Shown here: positions 1 to 7,825 of the stretch, piece by piece | Layout of the letters: every line of letters begins with the position of its first letter | Position numbering within the stretch: the stretch's first letter is position 1 | NCBI GenBank assembly: GCA_025996865.1 | Contig: BNTV01000005.1 | Span: 20,845-84,844, forward strand | Direction: 5' to 3' | Origin: Bacteroidia bacterium | Lineage (GTDB): Bacteria; Bacteroidota; Bacteroidia; Bacteroidales; Azobacteroidaceae | Length of the DNA stretch: 64,000 nucleotides | The notes under the pieces: model-generated | The model's input: the letters and a program-made list of their open reading frames with translations, nothing else | Database searches by the model: none | Told to the model about the DNA's origin: nothing | Position numbers and translations under genes: made by a program

Positions 1-378
1 AAGAAGGGAAGAAATAATCGCCCGGATTTTTTTTAATTGATTTCCGGATACGATAATGTACTTGGTTTCCGAATGTTTTAACCTGAAAATCAAATCATTA
101 CTCTCTTCCAATTTTACAGATAACGGGACATTAACCGCACCTGCATAAAAAATACCCAATTCGCTGATAATCCATTCGTTCCGACCTTCCGACAACAAAG
201 CGATTTTATCTCCTTGCTTTATTCTCATCTGCATTAATCCAGCAGCCAGACGGTAAACCTGTTCTTTCGTTTGATTGTAGGTAATAGGTTCAAAATCAGT
301 AGTTTTCTTTTCCCATAAAAAAGTACTGTCTCCGAATTTCTCAACGCTCTTTTCAAATAAATTAATAATCGTATTCAT
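1..378 (-). CDS. Long-chain acyl-CoA synthetase (AMP-binding), 5' part
   Basis: Translating the reverse strand from the ATG at 376-378 gives an open frame that runs off the window edge, so only about the first 126 residues are present. They read as the N-terminus of an AMP-forming acyl-CoA synthetase: an opening amphipathic helix (MNTIINLFEKSVEKFGD), a YNQTKEQVYRLAAGL segment, and GDKIALLSEGRNEWII followed by GIFYAGAVNVPLS, as in FadD-type enzymes that load fatty acids onto CoA through an acyl-adenylate. The P-loop and adenylation motifs lie outside the window, so substrate class cannot be judged. A TATATTTG element upstream on the same strand fits a promoter. The family call is firm; the exact substrate is inference. 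Confidence 0.8.
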   Translation of the reverse strand, partial: MNTIINLFEKSVEKFGDSTFLWEKKTTDFEPITYNQTKEQVYRLAAGLMQMRIKQGDKIALLSEGRNEWIISELGIFYAGAVNVPLSVKLEESNDLIFRLKHSETKYIIVSGNQLKKIRAIISSLL

Positions 379-430
379 GTGCAACTTATTTAGGTTTATA
401 AATCATAGCAAATAGAGGACAAATAGGGGA

Positions 431-438
431 CAAATATA
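431..438 (-). promoter_or_regulatory. Bacteroidetes -7 element for the acyl-CoA synthetase gene
   Basis: On the minus strand this reads TATATTTG, matching the TAnnTTTG -7 consensus, about 53 nt upstream of the start at 378. I see no convincing -33 TTTG at the usual 19-20 nt spacing, so support is partial. Confidence 0.4.
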
Positions 439-511
439 CAAAAATAAATTACAAGTTACACCAACAACAATCTTTGTAACATTTTTAGCGGTATGTTTAT
501 TTCCAAAAGCA

Positions 512-519
512 TACCTTTG
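512..519 (+). promoter_or_regulatory. Candidate -7 element for the first SusC gene
   Basis: TACCTTTG matches TAnnTTTG and lies 66 nt upstream of the start at 586. The -33 position is not well conserved, so this is a candidate only. Confidence 0.35.
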
Positions 520-585
520 CCTATCATATTTGGATTGAGAGATACATATTATACATAATTTATGAATTAAACTGTTTTTATTATT

Positions 586-3500
586 ATGGAAAACTTTTTT
601 AACAAACTCTCGAAACCGGTTCGGTTTCTATTATTGTTTCTTATTATTCCTTTTAGCTTGTTTGCACAGGATATTTCTGTGTCGGGTACGGTAGTGGATA
701 ATAATGGTGAAGCCTTAATTGGCGTAAGTGTTGTACAAAAAGGTACAACGAAAGGAATTTCAACGGATGTTGACGGGAGATACACGCTTACGGTTTCCCG
801 CGACGCCGTTTTGGATTTTTCGTATATGGGATATGTTACACAATCGATTCCCGTACAAGGACGGAACCGGATTGATGTAATATTATCGGAAGATACCAAA
901 GCGCTGCAAGAAGTAGTGGTTATCGGTTATGGTACGCAACGGCGGGAGGCGGTGACAGGTTCGGTGGCTTCCATGAACGGAGACAATATCCGTGCTGTTG
1001 CATCCACCAACGTTGCACAAGCCTTACAAGGTCGTATTGCCGGTGTGGAAATGTCGCAAACATCTTCTAAACCGGGCGCTGAAATGCAAATTCGTATTCG
1101 TGGTACACGTTCGCTGAATGCAGAAAATGATCCGTTGATCGTTTTGGACGGTATTCCTTTCAGTGGAAACCTCAGTGACATCAACCCGAATGAGATCAAG
1201 AGTATGGATATCCTAAAGGATGCTTCTGCAACCGCTATTTACGGTTCACGTGGCGCAAATGGAGTGCTCTTGATAACCACTAATAGAGGACAAAGCGGTC
1301 AAAAAGCGAGAATATCGTACAATGGTTATTTCGGTACAAGAGAGATTTTCTCCAAATTTGACATGATGGATGGTCCGAAATATGCTGAGATGCGTAAATA
1401 TGCTAATTTGCCGGCGTATGTAAATAATACAGCCGATGAAGATGCCGTAAATACGGATTGGCAAGATTTATTTTTCAAATCAGGTAGCGTACAAAGCCAT
1501 GATGTAGGTGTTTCTGGTGGTACCGAACATGGTTCGTATAATTTCGGCATTGGTTATTATAAAGACCAAGGTGTAGTGCCTTTGGAAGGCTACAATCGTA
1601 TTTCTTTGCGTGGTAGTTTGGATCAGGAAGTAGGTATCTTTAAACTTGGATTCACTACTAACACGAACTACAACGTGATCGAAAATATCAGCTCCGGAGG
1701 CATCTATCAAGTATTGCAGATGTCGCCGCTTCTCAATCCGTATAATGCAGACGGTACTTGGAAAAGAACGGTAGATATGCCGGCAGATAAAGGCGCATGG
1801 GTCTATACAAGAGATGTGATAGAAACAAATAGAGATAATATGCTCAGCCAAACCAGAGGATTAGGTACTTATAATAACGTCTATGGCGAGGTGAAAATAC
1901 CTTACGTAGAAGGTTTGAAATATCGTATCAATGTAGGTTTGAACTTACGTATGACAACGGGCGGTTCCTATACAGGACAAGGAATCAATAACGCCTCTGC
2001 GACCAACCCTTCCTCTGCCTCTGTCAGCAACTCAATAAATACCAACTGGGCGGTAGAAAACCTGTTGACCTACGACCGCACGTTTGCTGATGTACATCAA
2101 ATCAATGCTGTAGCAATGTATTCCGCCGAGGAAACCCAGTACAACCGGTCGCGGATGACTGCAAGAGGTGTACCTGCTAATTTCCAATGGTATAATTTAG
2201 GACGGACGGATGGCGAAAGAGCTATTAATCCTGATGATCAACAATATAGAAAGACCGGATTGGAATCTTATATGGCTCGTATCATGTATTCGTATGATAG
2301 CCGCTATATGATTTCGGCTACCGTCCGCAATGATAAATCTTCCAGATTGGCGCCCGGACATCAAGGTCATACTTATCCTGCCATCTCCGCGGGATGGAAT
2401 CTCAAAAGAGAAAGCTTTATGAATAATGTCAATTGGATCGACAACCTGAAATTAAGGGTAGGTTATGGCGAAACCTCCAATCAGGCAATTGCACCCTACC
2501 AGACACGGGGAAGTTTGGCTACCCGACCTTATAACTTCGGTGATGCAACTTCCGGTTTTATAACAGGTACTTATGTAAGTACATCTCCAAATGACCGATT
2601 GGGTTGGGAATATTCTACTACTTGGAACTATGGTGTGGACTTCTCTCTATTCAACAATCGTTTATCCGGTACGGCAGAGTATTATATAACTGACACCAAA
2701 GATGTTTTGTTGCCGATAAGCTTACCCGTTACTTCAGGCGTAAGCAGCTATATGGCAAATGCCGGAAATACTCAAAACAAAGGTTTTGAACTTTCACTAA
2801 ATGGAATTATCTTAAAAAATGTCAATGGTTGGACATGGGAAGCTGGTGTCAATTTCTATACGAACAAAAACAAAATTGTTTCCCTTGCATCAGGAGAACT
2901 TCAAAACATAGATAATGCATGGTTTGTCGGCAGCCCCATCAATGTAATCTATGCCCCCAAATATGCCGGACTTTGGCAAGAAGGCGATCCCTACATGAAC
3001 ATTTTGGAGCCGCAAGCACACCCGGGAGATATTAAGATAGAATATCTCGGTGAATACAATGCCGATGGTACACCCAAAAGAGCATTGGATGGTGGAGGTG
3101 CAGACCGCCAAGTGATAAAAGTAGATCCGAGCTTTCAAGGTGGATTCAATACACGTGTAGGATACAAAGGATTTGATTTTACCGTGATCGGCGCTTTCAA
3201 GAGTGGCGGTCAGCTCATCAGTTCTCTCTATGCTGCCAACGGTTACCTCAATATGTTGACCGGACGTCGCGGTCAGGTAAATGTGGATTATTGGACTCCT
3301 GAAAATACCGGCGCAAGATACCCGAAACCCGGTGGTTTGTTGAGCGGTGATAATCCTAAATATGGTAATACGCTTGCCTTATTCGATGCTTCCTATTTGA
3401 AAATACGCACGATCACTTTGGGTTATACCTTCAATCAATCGGCAGTTAAGAATTTGGGTATTCAAAATTTGAGACTGTATGCAAGTGTACTGAATCCGTT

Positions 3501-3681
3501 TGTATTGTTCTCCCCCTACACAAAACAATCAGGTATGGATCCGGAAACGAACTCCTATGGTTCCGGAGATAATGCAAATTCGGCGGTAACCACAGGTTTG
3601 GTTACCGAACGTATTTTGACTATCGGTACCAACACTCCGTCCACACGCAGTTACTTGGTCGGTATTAATTTAACATTTTAA
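586..3681 (+). CDS. SusC/RagA-family TonB-linked outer membrane transporter
   Basis: At 1031 residues this has the usual SusC length. It opens with a signal peptide ending at FSLFAQ (about residue 27), then a carboxypeptidase-regulatory-like domain (about 30-105, GTVVDNNGEALIGVSV), a TonB plug (about 110-225, with VVVIGYGTQRREAVTGSV and LKDASATAIYGSRGANGVLL) and a 22-strand-type barrel ending in an aromatic residue (NLTF). SusC proteins import oligosaccharides or peptides with a SusD lid, powered by TonB-ExbBD. The SusD gene follows 19 nt downstream. No regulator or hydrolase gene adjoins the pair, so the substrate is unknown. The family is certain; the ligand is not. Confidence 0.95.
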   Translation: MENFFNKLSKPVRFLLLFLIIPFSLFAQDISVSGTVVDNNGEALIGVSVVQKGTTKGISTDVDGRYTLTVSRDAVLDFSYMGYVTQSIPVQGRNRIDVILSEDTKALQEVVVIGYGTQRREAVTGSVASMNGDNIRAVASTNVAQALQGRIAGVEMSQTSSKPGAEMQIRIRGTRSLNAENDPLIVLDGIPFSGNLSDINPNEIKSMDILKDASATAIYGSRGANGVLLITTNRGQSGQKARISYNGYFGTREIFSKFDMMDGPKYAEMRKYANLPAYVNNTADEDAVNTDWQDLFFKSGSVQSHDVGVSGGTEHGSYNFGIGYYKDQGVVPLEGYNRISLRGSLDQEVGIFKLGFTTNTNYNVIENISSGGIYQVLQMSPLLNPYNADGTWKRTVDMPADKGAWVYTRDVIETNRDNMLSQTRGLGTYNNVYGEVKIPYVEGLKYRINVGLNLRMTTGGSYTGQGINNASATNPSSASVSNSINTNWAVENLLTYDRTFADVHQINAVAMYSAEETQYNRSRMTARGVPANFQWYNLGRTDGERAINPDDQQYRKTGLESYMARIMYSYDSRYMISATVRNDKSSRLAPGHQGHTYPAISAGWNLKRESFMNNVNWIDNLKLRVGYGETSNQAIAPYQTRGSLATRPYNFGDATSGFITGTYVSTSPNDRLGWEYSTTWNYGVDFSLFNNRLSGTAEYYITDTKDVLLPISLPVTSGVSSYMANAGNTQNKGFELSLNGIILKNVNGWTWEAGVNFYTNKNKIVSLASGELQNIDNAWFVGSPINVIYAPKYAGLWQEGDPYMNILEPQAHPGDIKIEYLGEYNADGTPKRALDGGGADRQVIKVDPSFQGGFNTRVGYKGFDFTVIGAFKSGGQLISSLYAANGYLNMLTGRRGQVNVDYWTPENTGARYPKPGGLLSGDNPKYGNTLALFDASYLKIRTITLGYTFNQSAVKNLGIQNLRLYASVLNPFVLFSPYTKQSGMDPETNSYGSGDNANSAVTTGLVTERILTIGTNTPSTRSYLVGINLTF

Positions 3682-3700
3682 TAAATCTAATATATCAATA

Positions 3701-5689
3701 ATGATGAAAAAGATAAATATAAAAGTAATGATGGGAGCATTGATGTTATTGCTCCTGTCGATGGCATGCTCCGATATTTTGAAAGAAGAGCCGAAAGCTA
3801 CTTACGACCCCGGATTTTTTACCACCAAGGAAGGCGTTGAGAGTGGATTGACTTCTATGTATGCGCACTTGCGCTACATTTTTGGTCAAGGTTATTACTA
3901 CAACATTACCCTGACCGGTACCGACGAATATACTTGGGCAGCCAGCGCCGATGCAAACTTTAAGGATGCCGATATGACCAGCGGTGGAACGATGACACCG
4001 GCTTCTTCTCGTGCGGATGTGCTTTGGAATGCAGCATTCCCTAATATCAACACCGCAAGTGGAGTAATAGAAAATGCAGAAGCCGTAGGATTGGCTCCGT
4101 CATTGATAGCAGAAGCCCGTTTCTTCCGTGCATTTGACTATTTCTATCTGGTACAAACGTTTGGCGGTGTACCTCTGGATTTGGGAGCAGGTAACTTAAA
4201 ATTCAACACATCTACTGTAAGAACATCCAAGCGCAACACGGTGCCTGAAGTTTATACGACAGGTATATTTCCCGATTTGAAACAAGCGGTAACAGACCTT
4301 CCCGACAATCCTCGCCTGATAGGTACTGCCACAAAAACAGCAGCTCGTCTTTATTTGGCTAAGGCTTATCTGACTTACGGATGGTGGTTGCAAAATCCAA
4401 ATAGTGTTCCTACTTATCCCGAAGCTCCACGTACCGATCCTGATGGACATGATGCTGCCTGGTATTTCCAACAAGCTTACGATGTAGCTACCGAAGCGAT
4501 TGCGAATCCCGGACCTTTCAAATTGCAGGAAACTTATTACCAAGTGCACTTGGCATCAAACGACCGCAATAGCGAAATCTTGCTGTTTGCCGATCATACC
4601 AATGCAAGCGCACAATATAACGGCGGAATAGATTTTGGTTATGCAAACGGAGAAGCGCCGGATAACTTTGCCTGTTGGATGGTAACGCCTCAGATGGAGA
4701 ATTTAAGAAGTAACACAAAAAATGATGGAACCGGAACCCAAGTAAGTTCTGTTCCCCGTGAAGCTGCTCAATGGGGAGGTCGTCCATGGACACGTATGGC
4801 TCCTCCTATCGGTGTCTTTACGAATACGTTTGCCGACAAGACCAACGATTCTCGTTACGATGGTACTTTTACAAGCGTTTACCATGCCAATTGGCAAAAA
4901 AATAATAGCGCATCTGTTTTGTATAATGCTAACGGCTTGCCTGTATATCCGGGTAAAAATACCGGTATTCAAGGTGTAAATTACGGTCTTGGCGATGCTA
5001 TACTCACATTCTTGCCGGATGAATCAGCAGGTAGTATTACTTATCCTTCCGAATTAGGAAATAGTAACATTGGCGCCGGTGAATTACCGGGAAGAGCCGA
5101 CTGGGTAATTTCTCCGCAAGGTATTAACAGACAGTTTTATCCGGGACTTTGGAAGATTGGAACCTATCGTACCGATAACGGCAACGGGTTAGGAACACCG
5201 AATGGCAGTACTTGTCGTCCGTTCGACATCGCTAAATTTTCTGAAATCTACTTGGTAGCTGCCGAAGCCGCTGTAAAGGGAGCAACCGCCAAAGCAGGTC
5301 AAAGTGCCGGAGATTTGGTCAATGTGCTTCGTGCAAGAGCCGGAAAATGGAGTTTTAGCAATGCTGAAAATGCAACTAAAGTAGAAGACCATAGCGCTGA
5401 AATGGTGGCTGCCACTCCCGCTACAATAGACATCAATTATATCTTGGCTGAACGTTCACGCGAGTTTTTCGGCGAAGGTTATCGTTGGTTCGATTTAGTA
5501 CGCACACAAAAATGGGAAGAAATTGCCGGTACTTATCAAATTGCTGATGCCGGAACTCATACGCCCAAAACATTTACCCGCACCATCAACAAAACAGTTC
5601 ATTATCTGCGTCCTGTTCCACAAGGACAAATGGATAGATTGGATATGCCCGAGGCAGAAAAGAAAGCCTATCAAAATCCAGGCTATTAA
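3701..5689 (+). CDS. SusD/RagB-family nutrient-binding lipoprotein
   Basis: 662 residues with a lipoprotein signal (LLLLLSMAC, lipobox SMAC near residue 23), then the mostly helical SusD fold. Family hallmarks are visible: an N-terminal DILKEEPKATYDPGFF-type segment, the RFFRAFDYFYLVQTFGGVPL helix-turn, and a C-terminal ILAERSREFFGEGYRWFDLVR motif typical of RagB/SusD. It would sit on the outer leaflet as the lid of the partner SusC encoded 19 nt upstream. A second ATG three bases in (3704) could equally be the start. The substrate cannot be inferred because no enzyme gene belongs to this pair. Confidence 0.94.
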   Translation: MMKKINIKVMMGALMLLLLSMACSDILKEEPKATYDPGFFTTKEGVESGLTSMYAHLRYIFGQGYYYNITLTGTDEYTWAASADANFKDADMTSGGTMTPASSRADVLWNAAFPNINTASGVIENAEAVGLAPSLIAEARFFRAFDYFYLVQTFGGVPLDLGAGNLKFNTSTVRTSKRNTVPEVYTTGIFPDLKQAVTDLPDNPRLIGTATKTAARLYLAKAYLTYGWWLQNPNSVPTYPEAPRTDPDGHDAAWYFQQAYDVATEAIANPGPFKLQETYYQVHLASNDRNSEILLFADHTNASAQYNGGIDFGYANGEAPDNFACWMVTPQMENLRSNTKNDGTGTQVSSVPREAAQWGGRPWTRMAPPIGVFTNTFADKTNDSRYDGTFTSVYHANWQKNNSASVLYNANGLPVYPGKNTGIQGVNYGLGDAILTFLPDESAGSITYPSELGNSNIGAGELPGRADWVISPQGINRQFYPGLWKIGTYRTDNGNGLGTPNGSTCRPFDIAKFSEIYLVAAEAAVKGATAKAGQSAGDLVNVLRARAGKWSFSNAENATKVEDHSAEMVAATPATIDINYILAERSREFFGEGYRWFDLVRTQKWEEIAGTYQIADAGTHTPKTFTRTINKTVHYLRPVPQGQMDRLDMPEAEKKAYQNPGY

Positions 5690-5728
5690 TTGAATTAATA
5701 ATTAATTGAATCTATTATTATTTCTATT

Positions 5729-5773
5729 CCAAGGTTTTCCGGCAGGATAAAAAATCCCGCCGGAAAACCTTGG
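5729..5773. terminator. Strong hairpin between convergent genes
   Basis: Two 18-base arms (5729-5746 and 5756-5773) pair with a single mismatch around a 9-nt loop. The hairpin lies between the convergent SusD gene and the propeller gene, so it can serve as a bidirectional terminator. No long T-tract follows on the plus side. Confidence 0.75.
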
Positions 5774-5883
5774 AGTGGAAGTTATTGTCTAACAATTTAA
5801 ATTAAATTCTATGAAACATTTTTTGACTTGGGTGCACAACAAACTATTTTCTTAGCAAATTAAACTATTATTTATATAGTTTA

Positions 5884-7164
5884 TTACTTAACTAAAATTT
5901 TCCGGGTAATTATTTTATTGTCAACAATATATCGGATAAGATAAACGCCGGTTGTCAAATGAACGGAATATTGATAATTTCCGCTACTCAAATAACGGTC
6001 TTTCAACAGAGAGGCCGCTTCTTTTCCCTGCAAATCGAATACTGAAAGCGATACTTTGCCGGCAGCGGTCAACAGGAAATTAACGGACACTTTTGAATCA
6101 GTACTGCGAATAAGAAAATTCTCATTCTCGCCTGAAACCGTTTCTATGGAGGTCGGACTTTGTGAAATACGCAGGAAACTTCTTTGTGCCGGTATGAACT
6201 TGAATAACCCACTCAATTTTGTGCCTAACCAGATATTGTCGCGCTCATCTAATTCCAAACACAAAATGAAGTCTCTTTCGTTTTTTTCCAGAAGCAACGG
6301 GTTTGTATAACTGGTAAATTCGTGTCCGTCGAATCGAACCAAATATTTATTGCATGCCAACCATAAATTACCCGAAGCATCTTGCTTGATATCATATATA
6401 TCATTAGCGGGAAGACCGGAGTTTTCAGTATTCCATGTAACACAGTGCGTACCATCATACTTAATTAAACCTTGTAAACTTGCCAGCCATTTGTTATTAT
6501 CCTGGTCAATTAAAATTCTGGAAACCGCTTGCGTTATTTCGGGAACAGGTTGAATCTCCTGTCCGGTAAATCTCGCCAAACGCCATTCCGGAGAATCTCC
6601 ACTCATCCATAAATCGCCATTGCGTTCAAATTTTAAATCAGAAATAAACCAATTGTTAGCGACAGCGCCTCGGGGGGTAGTCCATGCTTGCCATGCGTTT
6701 CCGTCAAACCGGTTCAGGTACGACAAAGAACTGATCCATATATTGTTACTTGCGTCAATGGCAATAGATGTGCAATATTGGTCGGTGGCAAGGGAAAAAT
6801 TAGATTTGTCATAATGTTCCAATAATCTTTGGCCGTCATATTTGACAACTCCACTGCGTTGTGTCGTTATCCACAAGTTTCCCTCCTTGTCTTTCACCAG
6901 GTTCCGGAGGCGGGGCAAATCGGAAATACCCAAATCGTGGAAAGTAACTGATTCCGTTTCCGTATCTAATTGCAAAAGACCTGAATTGGCTGCAATCCAA
7001 AGGTTTTTGCCGTCTTTCAGTATTTTGGAAATCATTTCTTTGCCATCATAACTTACCCACTCTCCTGACTGTGGATAGGCTATTATCTTTTCTTGAGAAA
7101 ACAATGATGTTGACAAGAAAGAAACAATAAGACAAATACTTAAAAATGTAATTTTTCGTTTCAT
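5884..7164 (-). CDS. Secreted two-component-regulator-type propeller protein with T9SS sorting tail
   Basis: 426 residues: a signal peptide (to about residue 23, FLSTSLFSQ), then about seven propeller repeats with the W-I/L pattern of Reg_prop modules (NLWIAANSGLLQLD, GNLWITTQRSGVVKYDG, GNLWLACNKYLVRFDG, DNIWLGTKLSGLFKF). The last about 80 residues form a beta-sandwich of the type IX secretion sorting kind (VSVNFLLTAAGKVSLSVFD ... GVYLIRYIV ... KILVK). Reg_prop blades are best known from the periplasmic sensors of hybrid two-component systems. Here there is no kinase, so the protein is probably exported and displayed on the surface. It lies 35 nt downstream of the lipoprotein gene, in one operon under the predicted ECF promoter. 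Its ligand is unknown. Confidence 0.82.
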   Translation of the reverse strand: MKRKITFLSICLIVSFLSTSLFSQEKIIAYPQSGEWVSYDGKEMISKILKDGKNLWIAANSGLLQLDTETESVTFHDLGISDLPRLRNLVKDKEGNLWITTQRSGVVKYDGQRLLEHYDKSNFSLATDQYCTSIAIDASNNIWISSLSYLNRFDGNAWQAWTTPRGAVANNWFISDLKFERNGDLWMSGDSPEWRLARFTGQEIQPVPEITQAVSRILIDQDNNKWLASLQGLIKYDGTHCVTWNTENSGLPANDIYDIKQDASGNLWLACNKYLVRFDGHEFTSYTNPLLLEKNERDFILCLELDERDNIWLGTKLSGLFKFIPAQRSFLRISQSPTSIETVSGENENFLIRSTDSKVSVNFLLTAAGKVSLSVFDLQGKEAASLLKDRYLSSGNYQYSVHLTTGVYLIRYIVDNKIITRKILVK

Positions 7165-7199
7165 CTTTTTCGTTTTTAAAATTATTATTAAATGTTAAA

Positions 7200-7742
7200 T
7201 TAGTTATTATTCAATTTGCTTTCTGCTTTCATTTGCTCAATGAACTTATTCCACTCATTTGCTATCTCCCTCATATTTTCATCTCTCTTTTTTTGCGCTT
7301 CCTGAGGCTTAGGCAGTACAGATACATTCACAGGATAGCCATCTGCAAGATAAAATTTGTTTTCCATGATACTGTAATAAAAAACAAGACTATTGTAAAT
7401 ACTTGAGCTTAAATCTGAAACAAAAATCATCGACGAAAAGAGATATTCATCACTGACATAAAATTTGACAGTACGCCAAATACGTATATCATTACTAATC
7501 AACATATTATCCCTAAATCGAATTTCCCTTGTAGTTTCATTAAACCACAGTATATCGTTTCCGGTAAAGATAACAACTTCCGAATTATTCGAATCGCTTG
7601 AACTTCTTGTCGCAATTTCTCCATTTGAGGCTCTTGCTACTAATTTTGACGTTTGATTTGTTATTTCCTCGTCCGCATCCGGAGTGCATCCTCCTGACAA
7701 TATGAATATTGCCACTGTAAACATTAAAACCAAGTTTCTCAT
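7200..7742 (-). CDS. Hypothetical lipoprotein of the ECF-sigma regulon
   Basis: 180 residues starting MRNLVLMFTVAIFILSGGC: a short hydrophobic stretch and an SGGC lipobox, so a lipoprotein. The body has no motif I recognise. It contains a Thr/Ser/Asn-rich segment after the signal and a Lys/Glu-rich C-terminal helix (PQEAQKKRDENMREIANEW). A longer reading from 7772 is rejected because that ATG lies inside the 40-bp promoter-like motif that also precedes the sigma factor gene, where it is noncoding. The gene is first in an operon with the propeller gene and lies just downstream of the TonB receptor gene. Its function may be tied to the stimulus sensed by that receptor, which is inference. Confidence 0.8.
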   Translation of the reverse strand: MRNLVLMFTVAIFILSGGCTPDADEEITNQTSKLVARASNGEIATRSSSDSNNSEVVIFTGNDILWFNETTREIRFRDNMLISNDIRIWRTVKFYVSDEYLFSSMIFVSDLSSSIYNSLVFYYSIMENKFYLADGYPVNVSVLPKPQEAQKKRDENMREIANEWNKFIEQMKAESKLNNN

Positions 7743-7763
7743 TTTTATTTTGTTTATATCTAT

Positions 7764-7803
7764 AAACCGCATAAATTCTATGATACCCTACCATAAATTG
7801 GAA
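7764..7803 (-). promoter_or_regulatory. Predicted ECF-sigma promoter of the lipoprotein/propeller operon
   Basis: On the plus strand this is AAACCGCATAAA (7764-7775), 8 variable bases, then TACCCTACCATAAATTGGAA (7784-7803). The same two blocks, with the same 8-nt spacing and one mismatch in the second block, occur at 11659-11698 before the sigma factor gene. The downstream edge is 21 nt from the start at 7742. A two-block motif of fixed spacing upstream of both operons is what an ECF promoter should look like. Confidence 0.75.
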
Positions 7804-7825
7804 AAAATAATTTACTTTATTCCCA

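Noticed and set aside
5811-5855. 14-codon ORF (MKHFLTWVHNKLFS) between convergent genes
   Set aside because: Too short and without a promoter, partner or recognisable role.
7743-7772. Upstream ATG adding 10 residues to the ECF-regulated lipoprotein
   Set aside because: The ATG is part of the conserved promoter-like block, which is noncoding in the copy before the sigma factor gene; the shorter start gives a proper lipoprotein signal.
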